A stretch of DNA of 64,000 nucleotides from Ralstonia sp. UBA689 (GCF_002298975.1 NZ_DBMV01000001.1:124001-188000), one strand, 5' to 3'. Counted from the first letter of the stretch, positions 8,609-18,378 are shown. The notes: generated from the sequence alone by a model not told the origin. Numbers and translations: made by a program.

Positions 8609-9430
8609 TTACTTCAGCATGCGTCGGCGCAACAGCCACAGGCATAGCCACAGCGCGCCAATGGCGTATAGCAACAGCACGCCCAGGTGCAGCAGGATGT
8701 TCTCGGGCGTGCGGCCGAGCATCAGTGGGCGGATCAGCTCGACGGCGTGCGGCAGCGGCAGCACGTTCGTCACCGCGTGGATTGGGGCGGGCAGTTGCGA
8801 CAACGGGAAGAACACGCCGGAGAGCAGCATCATTGGCGTGATGACCAGGGTCTGGTAGAACATGAAGAAGTCGTAGTTGGGGGCGAGCGCTGTCATGTTC
8901 ATCGCCAGGCAGGCAAAGGCGAAGCCCGTCAGCACGATGACGGGCAACGCGAGCAGCGCCTGCGGCATCGACGCATAGCCGAGCGCGCCCGCCACCAGCA
9001 TGATCGCCAGGCCAGACAGCACGGACTTGCTGGCCGCCCAGATCAACTCGCCAAGCACCACATCGCCCAGCGTGAGCGGCGCATAGAGAATCGCTTCCCA
9101 GGTGCGTTGCACGTGCATGCGCGAGAACGCGGAGTACATCGCCTCGAAGCTCGCCGACATCATCGTGCTGGAAGCCACTGTGCCGGCCGCCAGGAAGGCG
9201 ATGTACGAGACGCCGTCGACGTGCCCGACCAGGAGGCCCAGGCCGAGCCCCAGGCCGAACAGGTAGATCATCGGATCGGCCAGGTTGCCGGCCAGCGAGG
9301 GAATCGCCAGCTTGCGCCACACCATGAAGTTGCGCAGCCAGACGTATTGCCAGTTCCGGAAGTTCAGCGGCAACAGCGGCTGCGGATAGGCTTGCTGCTG
9401 CGGGGCGGTGAGGGTGGCTTCGGTGGTCAT
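8609..9430 (-). CDS. ABC-2 type exporter permease, NodJ-like
   Basis: The 273-residue protein has about six hydrophobic segments. The N-terminal portion (NWQYVWLRNFMVWRKLAIPSL then NLADPMIYLFGLGLGLG) is characteristic of the NodJ/DrrB class of ABC-2 permeases. It would form the membrane channel for the ATPase encoded just upstream (13 bp gap). NodIJ exports lipo-chitin oligosaccharides in rhizobia, but non-nodulating Ralstonia and relatives carry related pairs whose substrate I cannot infer. Confidence 0.88.
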   Translation of the reverse strand: MTTEATLTAPQQQAYPQPLLPLNFRNWQYVWLRNFMVWRKLAIPSLAGNLADPMIYLFGLGLGLGLLVGHVDGVSYIAFLAAGTVASSTMMSASFEAMYSAFSRMHVQRTWEAILYAPLTLGDVVLGELIWAASKSVLSGLAIMLVAGALGYASMPQALLALPVIVLTGFAFACLAMNMTALAPNYDFFMFYQTLVITPMMLLSGVFFPLSQLPAPIHAVTNVLPLPHAVELIRPLMLGRTPENILLHLGVLLLYAIGALWLCLWLLRRRMLK

Positions 9431-9442
9431 GGCATCCCGATT

Positions 9443-10378
<936 letters not shown>

Positions 10379-10506
10379 GCCAGATCCTGGTTGCTCGTAT
10401 CGCACATCGCCTCCGTCATGCCTCCGTGGCAAAACGCTGATTATGCGCCGGCATCGGCATTAGCGTATGAGGGGAACGTGCGATGGCGCGGGCGGGACTC
10501 AGACAA

Positions 10507-10534
10507 CAAAAAGGCCAGGCAACTTTGCCTGGCC
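10507..10534 (-). terminator. rho-independent terminator downstream of the glycine-zipper lipoprotein gene
   Basis: A 9-bp stem (ggccaggca / tgcctggcc, 10513-10534) is flanked on its left by a run of A on the plus strand, which reads as a U-run on the minus strand. It lies 56 bp past the stop of the lipoprotein gene at 10590. Confidence 0.85.
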
Positions 10535-10589
10535 CTGGCCTTGCAGCACACACAATAACAAGGCAGTGGCGGTTTATCTGGTCAGGATG

Positions 10590-10796
10590 TTACCGGCCAG
10601 GGGTCAGCACGTTGCCGGCCACACCGCCTAGTGCAGCACCACCCAGCGTCGCGCCCGGGCCGCCCCAGATAGCCGCCCCGGCTACACCACCGGCGGCCGC
10701 GCCGATCGCTGTGTTGCGCTGCTTGGCAGTCATGCCGGCGCATCCGCTGACGGATGCCAACGCGGCCGCCAGAAGCAGAGATACGAAGGCACGCAT
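10590..10796 (-). CDS. small glycine-zipper outer-membrane lipoprotein
   Basis: The 68-residue product has a signal peptide ending in the lipobox VSGC (Cys19). A glycine-zipper hairpin follows (AIGAAAGGVAGAAI, then a second half GGAALGGVAGNVL). This is the layout of OsmB/Rick_17kDa-type lipoproteins, which sit in the outer membrane and are often osmotic- or stress-inducible. The gene stands alone with its own terminator. Its exact role cannot be derived from sequence. Confidence 0.85.
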   Translation of the reverse strand: MRAFVSLLLAAALASVSGCAGMTAKQRNTAIGAAAGGVAGAAIWGGPGATLGGAALGGVAGNVLTPGR

Positions 10797-10967
10797 AGAA
10801 CACTCCTATTGTCGTTCCTGTACCTGTATTAAAGGTCGCGTGCACCGCGATGCGCAGGCACCGATGCCTGAAAACCCTGTCAGTCGATTCCCACACCTTC
10901 AGCACGGATTTCTGAGCCAAAGTTCCCAAGACGGCATCGCACCGCGATAGGCTTTCGTGACGTGCGT

Positions 10968-10988
10968 ACGTGGATTCGATGTCCACGT
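10968..10988. promoter_or_regulatory. inverted repeat in the divergent lipoprotein/phasin intergenic region
   Basis: The 318-bp gap between the minus-strand lipoprotein gene and the plus-strand phasin gene contains a perfect 7-bp dyad, acgtgga and tccacgt, separated by 7 bp. It suits the binding of a dimeric regulator to control one or both divergent genes. No other coding potential is seen in 10797-11114. Confidence 0.4.
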
Positions 10989-11114
10989 AAAACTACGTCG
11001 AAGACCTGTACGACAAATGGGGGATGTCAAAGAAATCGGTGCGACTGGGGGCTACACTGAAGCGCCCGGCCCCTGCCGGATGCGTTCACCGCACCCCACG
11101 ATGGAGAAACCGAC

Positions 11115-11612
11115 ATGATGACTCTGGAGCAACTCGGCATCCTGCAACGATCGCAGCTTGAGGCGTGGCTGGCCGTCACCGAAGAAGCCGTCGACGGCGT
11201 CAATCGCCTGATCGGGCTCAATCTCCAGGCATTCAAGGCCGGTTTCGGAGAGACGGAGCAGTGCCTGCACGAGGCCGTGGCGGCACAAGACCCGGGACAA
11301 TGGTTTGGTGCACAGGTGCGGTATCTGCAACCTGCGGGAGATCGTGTCTCCGGTTATACGCGCAATCTTGTCGAAATCGGCGTGCAGACGCAGAACAGCA
11401 TCGCACGCGCATTGCAGCATCATGGCGACGAGGTGCGCCGGCAATGGGGGTTCGCTGCCGAGAATTTTGTCGACGCCGCCCCTCCGGGCACCGAGGTTGC
11501 CGTGAGGTTTCTGAAGGCATCGGTAGGCTTGGAGGTGGCCGCCGCGGAAGCCGCGGAGGAGGCCGTTTCCGAAGCGAGTGGCGTTGCCGACAAGGACGAC
11601 ACCGCACATTGA
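11115..11612 (+). CDS. phasin family protein
   Basis: The 165-residue, helical, low-cysteine protein has the phasin-like run VNRLIGLNLQAFKAGFGETEQ near residue 32. Its long amphipathic helices are rich in Ala, Glu and Gln. Phasins coat polyhydroxyalkanoate granules and control their size. The ATG at 11115 follows atggagaaaccgac. It stands as a single gene, apart from the other PHB-related cluster at 28.9-32.7 kb. The assignment rests on overall character and the N-terminal motif. Confidence 0.7.
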   Translation: MMTLEQLGILQRSQLEAWLAVTEEAVDGVNRLIGLNLQAFKAGFGETEQCLHEAVAAQDPGQWFGAQVRYLQPAGDRVSGYTRNLVEIGVQTQNSIARALQHHGDEVRRQWGFAAENFVDAAPPGTEVAVRFLKASVGLEVAAAEAAEEAVSEASGVADKDDTAH

Positions 11613-11804
11613 GTTGCCCCTGCATTCAGGCGTCGACGTCCATACTGATTGGCAGCAATTTGAGGTGGCATTGGGGGTTACGTTCTGTTACCAAATCGCC
11701 AGCGCCGTATCACCTGTGTCTGTGGCCCTGAATACAATACAGATACCGTAATTGGCGTTGGCTGCGGTTCTTGCACGGCGCTCTCTATGCAGCAGGTGAT
11801 GAAG

Positions 11805-12119
11805 ATGATTCGACGCAAGGGACTGTTGATTGCAGGCGCGGCAGCGCTGACAGTGCTGGCCGTGCCACAGATGGCGTCTGCGCACGTGAGCGTCGGCATC
11901 GGGATTGGCGTGCCGGTGGCGCCGGTATATGTGGCGCCAGCTCCGATCTACTATCCGCCGCCCCCGCCCGTGTACTACGCGCCTCCGCCGCCTCCGGTGT
12001 ATTACGCTCCGGCACCTGTGTACTATGGTCCGCCGCCCGTCGTGGTCGGTCCGGGCTGGTATCGCTGGGGCCCGCGCTACCGCTATTACGATGGCTATCA
12101 CTGGCGTCGCTGGCGCTAA
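11805..12119 (+). CDS. exported proline/tyrosine-rich protein
   Basis: A signal peptide (MIRRKGLLIAGAAALTVLAV, cleavage after MASA) is followed by a short glycine-rich part. A repetitive Pro/Tyr section made of YYPPPPPV/VYYAPPPP-type units comes next, and the end is basic and aromatic (YRYYDGYHWRRWR). Such proteins are widespread in Burkholderiales and are probably periplasmic or surface-exposed, with unknown function. The start at 11805 has an AGG at suitable spacing; two in-frame ATGs lie upstream at 11787 and 11799. A terminator follows at once. Confidence 0.72.
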   Translation: MIRRKGLLIAGAAALTVLAVPQMASAHVSVGIGIGVPVAPVYVAPAPIYYPPPPPVYYAPPPPPVYYAPAPVYYGPPPVVVGPGWYRWGPRYRYYDGYHWRRWR

Positions 12120-12138
12120 TCGGCGCGCCACATGGATG

Positions 12139-12163
12139 AGGCTCCTTCGGGAGCCTTCTTTTC
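12139..12163 (+). terminator. rho-independent terminator after the Pro/Tyr-rich protein gene
   Basis: A 7-bp stem aggctcc / ggagcct with a ttcg tetraloop is followed by a T-rich tail (ttcttttct). It lies 20 bp after the stop at 12119. Confidence 0.9.
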
Positions 12164-12209
12164 TGTCGCGATGCCGCGGCGCCTAACCCGCTGCCGCATC
12201 GCAACATCA

Positions 12210-12238
12210 AGCTCGGGCGATACCCGGGCTTTTTCTTT
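12210..12238 (+). terminator. second terminator-like hairpin
   Basis: The stem agctcggg / cccgggct (one G-T wobble) with a 5-nt loop is followed by TTTTTCTTT. It is the second such element in the 347-bp gap 12120-12466. It may be the end of an untranslated transcript or a back-up terminator. I see no gene between the two hairpins. Confidence 0.7.
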
Positions 12239-12466
12239 GCGCATCTTCCGCATACGCAGTGCGTGCTAACGTCATCGGCAGCAGGACTGGCAAGCGTCGC
12301 ATGCGCGACGATACTGAAGATGAGGGCGCAGGAATGTATCGGCTCATCTGCACTGCAGGGTTGGGATCGCGCGGTGGCAACAAGGTACGCCGATGGCATA
12401 CTTCCGCCCTATGCAGACCGTATGAAGCCTTTGCACATTTGCATCACAACCACCAAGGAGAACGTC

Positions 12467-12880
12467 ATGAAAACCAAGCCCTGCCTGTGCCAGGACGATG
12501 TCACCAAGATCCTGGATGCGGCCGAGAAGGAAGCACGCGCACATCAGTGGGCCGTGACGATCGCCGTGGTGGACGACGGCGGCCACCTGATGGGCCTGCG
12601 CCGCATGGACGGCTGCGCGACCATCTCGGCGTACATCGCGCCGGAGAAGGCACGCACCGCTGCGCTGGGCCGTCGTGAATCGAAGGTCTACGAAGACATC
12701 ATCAACAACGGCCGAACCTCGTTCCTGTCGGCGCCGCAATTGCAGGGCATGCTTGAGGGCGGCGTGCCCATTCTGGTGGAAAACGTGTGTGCCGGGGCGG
12801 TGGGCGTGTCGGGCGTGAAGTCGTCTGAAGACGTGCAGATCGCCAAGGCGGGCATTGCCGCCGTGCACGTGATCTGCTGA
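12467..12880 (+). CDS. HbpS/GlcG-type heme-binding-like protein
   Basis: The 137-residue protein matches the GlcG/HbpS (DUF336) fold by its N-terminal DVTKILDAAEKEARA helix, the AVVDDGGHLMGLRRMDG strand-turn and the C-terminal GAVGVSGVKSSEDVQIAKAGI. Family members bind heme or other small molecules, and some sense redox stress. The start at 12467 has a strong AAGGAG; the longer frame from 12263 lacks one and is not conserved in style. The gene faces the hemP gene convergently, which fits an iron/heme neighbourhood without proving it. Confidence 0.8.
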   Translation: MKTKPCLCQDDVTKILDAAEKEARAHQWAVTIAVVDDGGHLMGLRRMDGCATISAYIAPEKARTAALGRRESKVYEDIINNGRTSFLSAPQLQGMLEGGVPILVENVCAGAVGVSGVKSSEDVQIAKAGIAAVHVIC

Positions 12881-12910
12881 CGCGCAGATCGCGGCAATCG
12901 TATCGAAGGG

Positions 12911-12940
12911 AAAGGCGCGGCGCAGGTCGCGCCCTTTTTC
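12911..12940 (+). terminator. rho-independent terminator after the HbpS-like gene
   Basis: The stem ggcgcg / cgcgcc (12914-12933) is followed by CTTTTTCTTT. It lies about 30 bp after the stop codon. Confidence 0.85.
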
Positions 12941-13089
12941 TTTGGGCGCACGGTTGTAAAAGAATGGCTTGGCTGGCGGTCGTCCGGCAGACGGGTCTGG
13001 GTGTCTGCCAACGCGAAATGACGATGGCTGGCTACAGCCGAATGTCTCCTGAGAGAGACGTCCCCACAAAAATCGATACGTGTTGCGTG

Positions 13090-13350
13090 TTACTTGGTCA
13101 GGATCAGCTTGCCGAAGCGCGTCACGCGCAGTGTGTAGATCGCGCCGTTGTGGTGGATGGCCACGGCGCTGCGGCCCGCAAACAACTGTTCAGAGGTCGT
13201 CAGGCGGGTATCGCCGATGGCGGTGGCGACAGGCTGGGCCGGAGAGACTTCAGGCGTGGCGTCGATGCCTGCCGGGCGTTTGCGGGCCACGATGACGTGG
13301 CGACGGCGGGTGATGGTGCGTGCGGCGTCTTGCTGTTCTGCGGCATTCAT
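13090..13350 (-). CDS. hemP: hemin uptake protein HemP
   Basis: The 86-residue product ends in the HemP signature: TSEQLFAGRSAVAIHHNG followed by IYTLRVTRFGKLILTK. HemP/HmuP is a small cytoplasmic protein needed for full expression of hemin uptake genes in betaproteobacteria. A Fur-box-like sequence lies about 70-90 bp upstream, as expected for this gene. No hemin receptor gene is next to it. The tonB-exbB-exbD operon, which powers such receptors, lies directly upstream on the same strand. Confidence 0.9.
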   Translation of the reverse strand: MNAAEQQDAARTITRRRHVIVARKRPAGIDATPEVSPAQPVATAIGDTRLTTSEQLFAGRSAVAIHHNGAIYTLRVTRFGKLILTK

Positions 13351-13417
13351 GGCGAGGCTCCTGGCGGGCTTGATGCGCGTTGGCTGGCAAGGGATTCCAG
13401 CGAATGCCCACTAGATT

Positions 13418-13440
13418 AAATGAGAATCGTTATCATTTCA
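13418..13440 (-). promoter_or_regulatory. Fur box upstream of hemP
   Basis: The plus strand reads aatgagaatcgttatcatt, a close match to the 19-bp Fur consensus (GATAATGATAATCATTATC), with the two half-sites arranged as a dyad. It is in the 323-bp gap between exbD and hemP (13351-13673), where no gene is supported. Iron-dependent repression of hemP is the expected result. Confidence 0.85.
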
Positions 13441-13673
13441 AGAAACATCTGACGATGCGCTGATCGCTGCTTGCCAGGAAGAAGCCGGACGTGCGGTCCG
13501 GTTATGTCGGAGGTTCGGATATGGCTTGGCGCTTCACGCAGCAGGCGCTTGCGCTCGTCGGCCCGTTGGGCGCGGTAGAGCTTCGTAGCGGTGCAAGCCA
13601 TCGCCAAAAATGACGAACCCCCGAGCAGGGACGGGGGGCGCGTGAGCAGGGCGGAGTGCTGCGTCGGTCTGCT

Positions 13674-14087
<414 letters not shown>

Positions 14088-14105
14088 GGGGGCTCCCTAC
14101 ACCGG

Positions 14106-14834
14106 TTATTGCGGCTTGACCGAGGCCAGGCGCACTGAGGCATCGTCGCGCGAAGCACTCGGGCGCAGGCGGGCGCCAGTCACGAAGTAGGCGTGCAGGT
14201 CGTGCGCGAAGCGGTTGAGCTTGGCGATGACGGCCTTGTTGCCGCGCGTGAGCGCGTTGTAGCCGAGCACAGCCGGAATGGCCACGGCCAGGCCGAAGGC
14301 CGTCATGATGAGCGATTCACCTACGGGGCCAGCCACCTTGTCGATGGTCGGTACACCCACGGCGCCGATGCCCAGCAGAGCGTGATAGATACCCCATACC
14401 GTGCCGAACAGGCCGACGAACGGCGCGGTCGAACCCACCGATGCCAACACGGCCAGCCCCGATTGCATCTGACCGACGGATTCATCGATGGCGCTCTTGA
14501 GCGAACGGGTCAGCCAATCCGAGATATCCATCACGTCGTGCAGTTGCGGCTGGCTGGCGCGATGGTGCTGTGCGGCTTCTCGGCCGGTCTGAGCGAGCGC
14601 GTAGAACGGGTTGTCCTTGGACGAGCCGAGCGTCTGCATGGCGTGGTCGAAGTCGTCCGAGTGCCAGAAGCGCTTTTCGGCGCCTTGCGCCATTGCCTTC
14701 AGGCGCACGATGTCCCAGGCCTTGGTGAGGATGACGATCCAGGAGGCGAGCGACATGATCAAGAGCAGAATCGCCGTGCCGCGCGTGACGATGTCGCCTT
14801 GTGTCCAGAGGTGGGAAAGACCGAGTTCCTGCAT
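14106..14834 (-). CDS. exbB: biopolymer transport protein ExbB (MotA/TolQ/ExbB family)
   Basis: The 242-residue protein has the three membrane segments of the family. The conserved region LAVLASVGSTAPFVGLFGTV leads into the second helix, and the third contains SLIMTAFGLAVAIPAVLGYN. ExbB pentamers form the proton-conducting stator that surrounds ExbD and works with TonB. It lies 42 bp downstream of tonB and 18 bp upstream of exbD. Confidence 0.96.
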   Translation of the reverse strand: MQELGLSHLWTQGDIVTRGTAILLLIMSLASWIVILTKAWDIVRLKAMAQGAEKRFWHSDDFDHAMQTLGSSKDNPFYALAQTGREAAQHHRASQPQLHDVMDISDWLTRSLKSAIDESVGQMQSGLAVLASVGSTAPFVGLFGTVWGIYHALLGIGAVGVPTIDKVAGPVGESLIMTAFGLAVAIPAVLGYNALTRGNKAVIAKLNRFAHDLHAYFVTGARLRPSASRDDASVRLASVKPQ

Positions 14835-14876
14835 GATGGGTTTCCTGATTGAGCGAGAGACGGATGACGGATCGAA

Positions 14877-15539
14877 TTAGTTATCGAGCTTGAAATCGTA
14901 CGGTTTGTCGGCGACGACGGACATCGCGCGTCCGTTTTGCCTGTAGGGCCGGCACTTGAAGGCTTGGGCCGCCGCAACGGCGGCACGATCGAGTCGGGGG
15001 GAGCCAGAGGTCGACTTGACCATCACGTTGGTCACCGTGCCCTCGGCATCGATGGAAACCCGGACCACTGCACGGCCTTCCTCGCCCATCTTTTGCGACA
15101 TGGCGGGATAAACCGGCGTCGGCTGTTCGCATTGGATGTCATTCACGCCGACGCTGATCGGGCCGCTCTGTACCGGGGCCGGTGCGGGCGTGGGTTCAGC
15201 GGGTGGGGCCGGCGGCGCGGGTGGGGCGGCGGGCACCACGGGCGCATTGTCCGATGGTGGCAGGTTGGGTGTCGGCATTGGCATCGGCTTGGGCTGCGGC
15301 ACGGGCTTGGCGATGCTGACCTGCTTGGGCGCCTCCTGCTTGACCGGCTGCTGCTTGGGAGGCTCCGGTGCGCGCACCGGCTGCGGCGGCGTCGCCGGAA
15401 TGATGTTGACCATCACTTCTTCGGGTGCATCCCTGCTCAGCGGCGATGGAATCAGGCCAAGCTGAATCAGCATCAGCATGCCGACATGCAGCAACACCAC
15501 CACGAGGAGGACTTTCAGGGTACGAGGGTGAATCATCAA
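14877..15539 (-). CDS. tonB: energy transducer TonB
   Basis: The 220-residue TonB has one N-terminal membrane anchor (VLLVVVLLHVGMLMLIQLGL) and a long Pro/Lys/Ala-rich periplasmic linker (residues about 50-115). The C-terminal domain contains QPTPVYPAMSQKMGEEGRAV and ends YDFKLDN. It transmits energy from ExbBD to outer-membrane receptors for iron chelates, heme or cobalamin. A Fur-like site and a tiny membrane ORF precede it. Confidence 0.95.
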   Translation of the reverse strand: MMIHPRTLKVLLVVVLLHVGMLMLIQLGLIPSPLSRDAPEEVMVNIIPATPPQPVRAPEPPKQQPVKQEAPKQVSIAKPVPQPKPMPMPTPNLPPSDNAPVVPAAPPAPPAPPAEPTPAPAPVQSGPISVGVNDIQCEQPTPVYPAMSQKMGEEGRAVVRVSIDAEGTVTNVMVKSTSGSPRLDRAAVAAAQAFKCRPYRQNGRAMSVVADKPYDFKLDN

Positions 15540-15602
15540 CGACCGGGAATCGAAAGCGGAATAAAGGGCAGTAGGGCGACGTGATGGCAGTGACCTACGG
15601 CT

Positions 15603-15668
15603 TCAGCGCTTGCCGAAGACGATCAGTGAAACCCCGATGCTGATGAGCAGACTCAGGAGCAGTTCCAT
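15603..15668 (-). CDS. putative 21-residue single-span membrane protein in the tonB leader
   Basis: An ATG at 15668 opens a 21-codon frame ending with TGA at 15603. The product is MELLLSLLISIGVSLIVFGKR: an acidic start, an unbroken hydrophobic span and a GKR end, the layout of small bacterial membrane proteins. It lies between the Fur-like site and tonB on the same strand, 63 bp before the tonB start. No strong ribosome binding site is visible (aggcgcc just upstream), so expression is unproven. It could be a leader peptide or a small partner of the TonB complex. Confidence 0.5.
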   Translation of the reverse strand: MELLLSLLISIGVSLIVFGKR

Positions 15669-15799
15669 GGCGCCTAGCGTTGGTGCCGGCGGGGATGCCG
15701 CCAGCATGGCAGGTATTGTAGGTCCACAACATGCAACAATGTTGCGACAGCTGGACGCGGTCGTGGTTCAGCCTATCGCGTCGATGACGAAGTATAAAC

Positions 15800-15818
15800 G
15801 ATAATGATTCCTATTTGC
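15800..15818 (-). promoter_or_regulatory. Fur-box-like site upstream of the tonB operon
   Basis: The plus strand reads gataatgattcctatttgc; on the minus strand this is GCAAATAGGAATCATTATC, in which the right half matches the Fur consensus well and the left half weakly. It lies upstream of the 21-residue ORF and tonB. In the 523-bp gap 15540-16062 no other gene is supported. Confidence 0.6.
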
Positions 15819-16062
15819 GAGAATGCCCTCGTTTTTGCGCTGTTTTTCGTGGGGTGCGATGCATATCCAGATGACTGATGGCGAAAAACTGCTTGCCGGG
15901 GCGTCTTGCTCCAGCGGCACCCAGCGTCAACGGGTGGGGCCGGCATTTTGCGAAGACAGGGATCGCCCCGGGCTACGCTGCTGGCGCAAACGCGCTAGGA
16001 TGAAATGCATTCAAACACGGTGGCGGGCCGGCCAACCGTGAAACGGGGAAACAGGGGGCGCC

Positions 16063-18378
16063 ATGGATGAAGCCAACCTCAGCCTGGACGACGCCGACGA
16101 TGGCACGTTCGTCCCCACCGGCGGTAGCCAGCCTCAGGCGCTGCTGTCGTCGCTGGACTCCATGTGCGCGCAATTTGCGCTGCGCACCGTGTGCGCGATG
16201 GGCCTGCGCTTCAACCTGCGCACCAATATCAACGACATCCTCACCGTCTGCGCGCCGGAGCTGATCTGGCCCGTGACGGTCATCCAGCGCTTGCAGCGCT
16301 TCCTGGCTGCGCGCTGTGCCGACATGCCAGGCTGGCGTGCCGTCGGCAAGCTGGACCTCCCCACCTTCATGGATCGCCATGGTCAGTGGAGCAGCGCCTT
16401 CGACGAGGGCTCGTTGTTCTACTACCTCGACGAGTACGTCAAGCATCACGCCAAGGACATGTTCACCGTGTTCGGCGCCTCGTGCGATGCGCTGGGTGAG
16501 CGGCTGGCCAGCGAACGCGTCCTGCTGGTCGGCAACATCGACATGCTGGCGCGCGTGCTGGGCCTGCCGCCGCACGAACGCGCGCTGCTGCTGTTCGCTT
16601 CGCTGGTGAAGTACAAGCGTGATCTGCGTGCGGTGATGGTCGACTGCAAAGTCGCGCACAGCCAGGAGGCGTTCCAGTTGCTGGCCGGCTTGGCCGGCGC
16701 GAGCACTGCCGAGGTGGCGGCCTCGCTGCGACCCGGTTCGCGGCTGGAAACGCTTGGTCTGATCGAGCCGCCATTACCCGAGAACAGCATCACCGACCTG
16801 GGCGACCTGATGCGCATCTCCGACCGCCTGCTGCACGTGCTGCTGGGCGATTACGCCAACGAGGCGGAGATGATGGCGGTCTTTACGCGCCCCGCGCCGC
16901 CCACCACGCTCTCGCAATCCGACTACCCGCACGTCGAGACGGATGCACGTTATCTGACCGCGCTGCTGGAGAATGCCTCGCAGCAGCGCGCCGTGGGAGT
17001 CAACGTCCTGCTCTACGGTGCACCAGGCACCGGCAAGACGGAGCTTGCGCGCGTGCTGGCGCGCGATGCCGGCTGCGAGCTGTACGAGGTGGATTGCCTC
17101 GACAAGGACGGCAACAGCCTCTCCGGCAAGGACCGCTATCGCTCCCTGCAGGTATCGCAGGCTTTCCTGCGCGGCCGGTCTGGCGCCGTGCTGCTGTTCG
17201 ACGAGGTGGAAGACGTCTTCCCCGGCCCGACGCGCGAACTGATGAGCCTGTTCGGCCATGAAGAACCGCGCGGCTCGGTCAACGGCAAGGCGTGGGTCAA
17301 CCAGACGCTGGAGCAGAATCCGGTGCCGGTGATCTGGGTATCAAACTCGATCCGGCAGATCGATCCGGCGTACCTGCGGCGCTTCCAGTTCCACCTGGAG
17401 TTGAAGGTGCCGCCGCCGACAGTGCGTGAAAGCATCATCCGCAAACACCTGGAAGGGTTGGACGTGTCGGATGCGTTCATGGCCAAGCTGGCCGCGCGCA
17501 AGACGCTCACGCCCGCGCAGATTGATTCCGCCGCGCGCTTTGCGCGCCTGACGCAGCCGGCGATGGAGGAATCCGCCGAGTCCCTGATCGTGCGTCAGCT
17601 CGACCACGCCGACCAGGCCATGGGGTTGCGGCCGGAAGTGCAGGCGCATCGGGTTGTGACCGAATACCGGCTCGATTACCTGAACCTGGAGACGCGCTTC
17701 TCGGTGGACCGCATCATCGATGCGCTGCGCGCGCGACGTCGCGGCACGCTGTGCTTCTATGGGCCGCCGGGCACCGGCAAGACCGTGCTGGCCGAGCACA
17801 TTGCCAGCCAGCTCGACGTGCCGTTGATGATCCGTCGCGCATCAGACCTGATGAGCAAGTACGTTGGTGAGACGGAGCAGCAGATTGCCGCCATGTTCGC
17901 GCGTGCGGAAGAGGAGCGCGCGCTGTTGCTGCTGGATGAGGCCGACAGCTTCATGCAGAGCCGTCAGAGCGCGGTGCGCAACTACGAGGTGTCGGAAGTC
18001 AACGAGATGCTGCAGGGCATGGAGCGCTTTGACGGCATCTTCATCTGCACGACCAACCTGTTTGATCGGATCGACGAGGCGGCGCTGCGGCGTTTTGCGT
18101 TCAAGATCCGCTTCAAGCCGCTGGTGCGTGCACAGCGCGAGCAGATGTTCATTGCCGAGGCACTGGGCGGCGATGCCGGAGCGCTCAAGCCGGTGTGGCG
18201 CGAGATTCTGGCCTCGCTGGACATGCTCACGCCGGGCGACTTTGCGGTGGTCAAGCAGCAGTCGGTGCTACTGGGCGAGGCGCTCGACCCCGAGGCGTTT
18301 CTCGCGCAACTGCGGCAGGAGCATTCCATCAAGCCGGAGCTGCGCGAGCGGCGGTCGATCGGCTTTACCTCGCGCTGA
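16063..18378 (+). CDS. tandem AAA+ ATPase with helical N-terminal domain
   Basis: The 771-residue protein has a long N-terminal region of unknown fold (1-290) and two AAA+ modules. Module 1 has Walker A GAPGTGKT near residue 320 and Walker B VLLFDEVEDVF near 380. Module 2 has Walker A GPPGTGKT near 565, Walker B LLLLDEADSF near 625, and arginine-rich helices after it. Module 2 resembles the ClpX/FtsH/Cdc48-like class that remodels proteins. It is preceded by cgtgaaacggggaaacaggggg and stands alone, so its substrate is not indicated. Confidence 0.85.
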   Translation: MDEANLSLDDADDGTFVPTGGSQPQALLSSLDSMCAQFALRTVCAMGLRFNLRTNINDILTVCAPELIWPVTVIQRLQRFLAARCADMPGWRAVGKLDLPTFMDRHGQWSSAFDEGSLFYYLDEYVKHHAKDMFTVFGASCDALGERLASERVLLVGNIDMLARVLGLPPHERALLLFASLVKYKRDLRAVMVDCKVAHSQEAFQLLAGLAGASTAEVAASLRPGSRLETLGLIEPPLPENSITDLGDLMRISDRLLHVLLGDYANEAEMMAVFTRPAPPTTLSQSDYPHVETDARYLTALLENASQQRAVGVNVLLYGAPGTGKTELARVLARDAGCELYEVDCLDKDGNSLSGKDRYRSLQVSQAFLRGRSGAVLLFDEVEDVFPGPTRELMSLFGHEEPRGSVNGKAWVNQTLEQNPVPVIWVSNSIRQIDPAYLRRFQFHLELKVPPPTVRESIIRKHLEGLDVSDAFMAKLAARKTLTPAQIDSAARFARLTQPAMEESAESLIVRQLDHADQAMGLRPEVQAHRVVTEYRLDYLNLETRFSVDRIIDALRARRRGTLCFYGPPGTGKTVLAEHIASQLDVPLMIRRASDLMSKYVGETEQQIAAMFARAEEERALLLLDEADSFMQSRQSAVRNYEVSEVNEMLQGMERFDGIFICTTNLFDRIDEAALRRFAFKIRFKPLVRAQREQMFIAEALGGDAGALKPVWREILASLDMLTPGDFAVVKQQSVLLGEALDPEAFLAQLRQEHSIKPELRERRSIGFTSR

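Noticed and set aside
11920..12030. Repetitive tract that could suggest a tandem DNA repeat or CRISPR-like array
   Set aside because: It encodes the Pro/Tyr repeats of an exported protein; there are no regular spacers. No CRISPR array is visible anywhere in the window.
13416..13607. 63-codon minus-strand frame between exbD and hemP
   Set aside because: No Shine-Dalgarno, end of frame lies inside the Fur box, no recognisable protein pattern.
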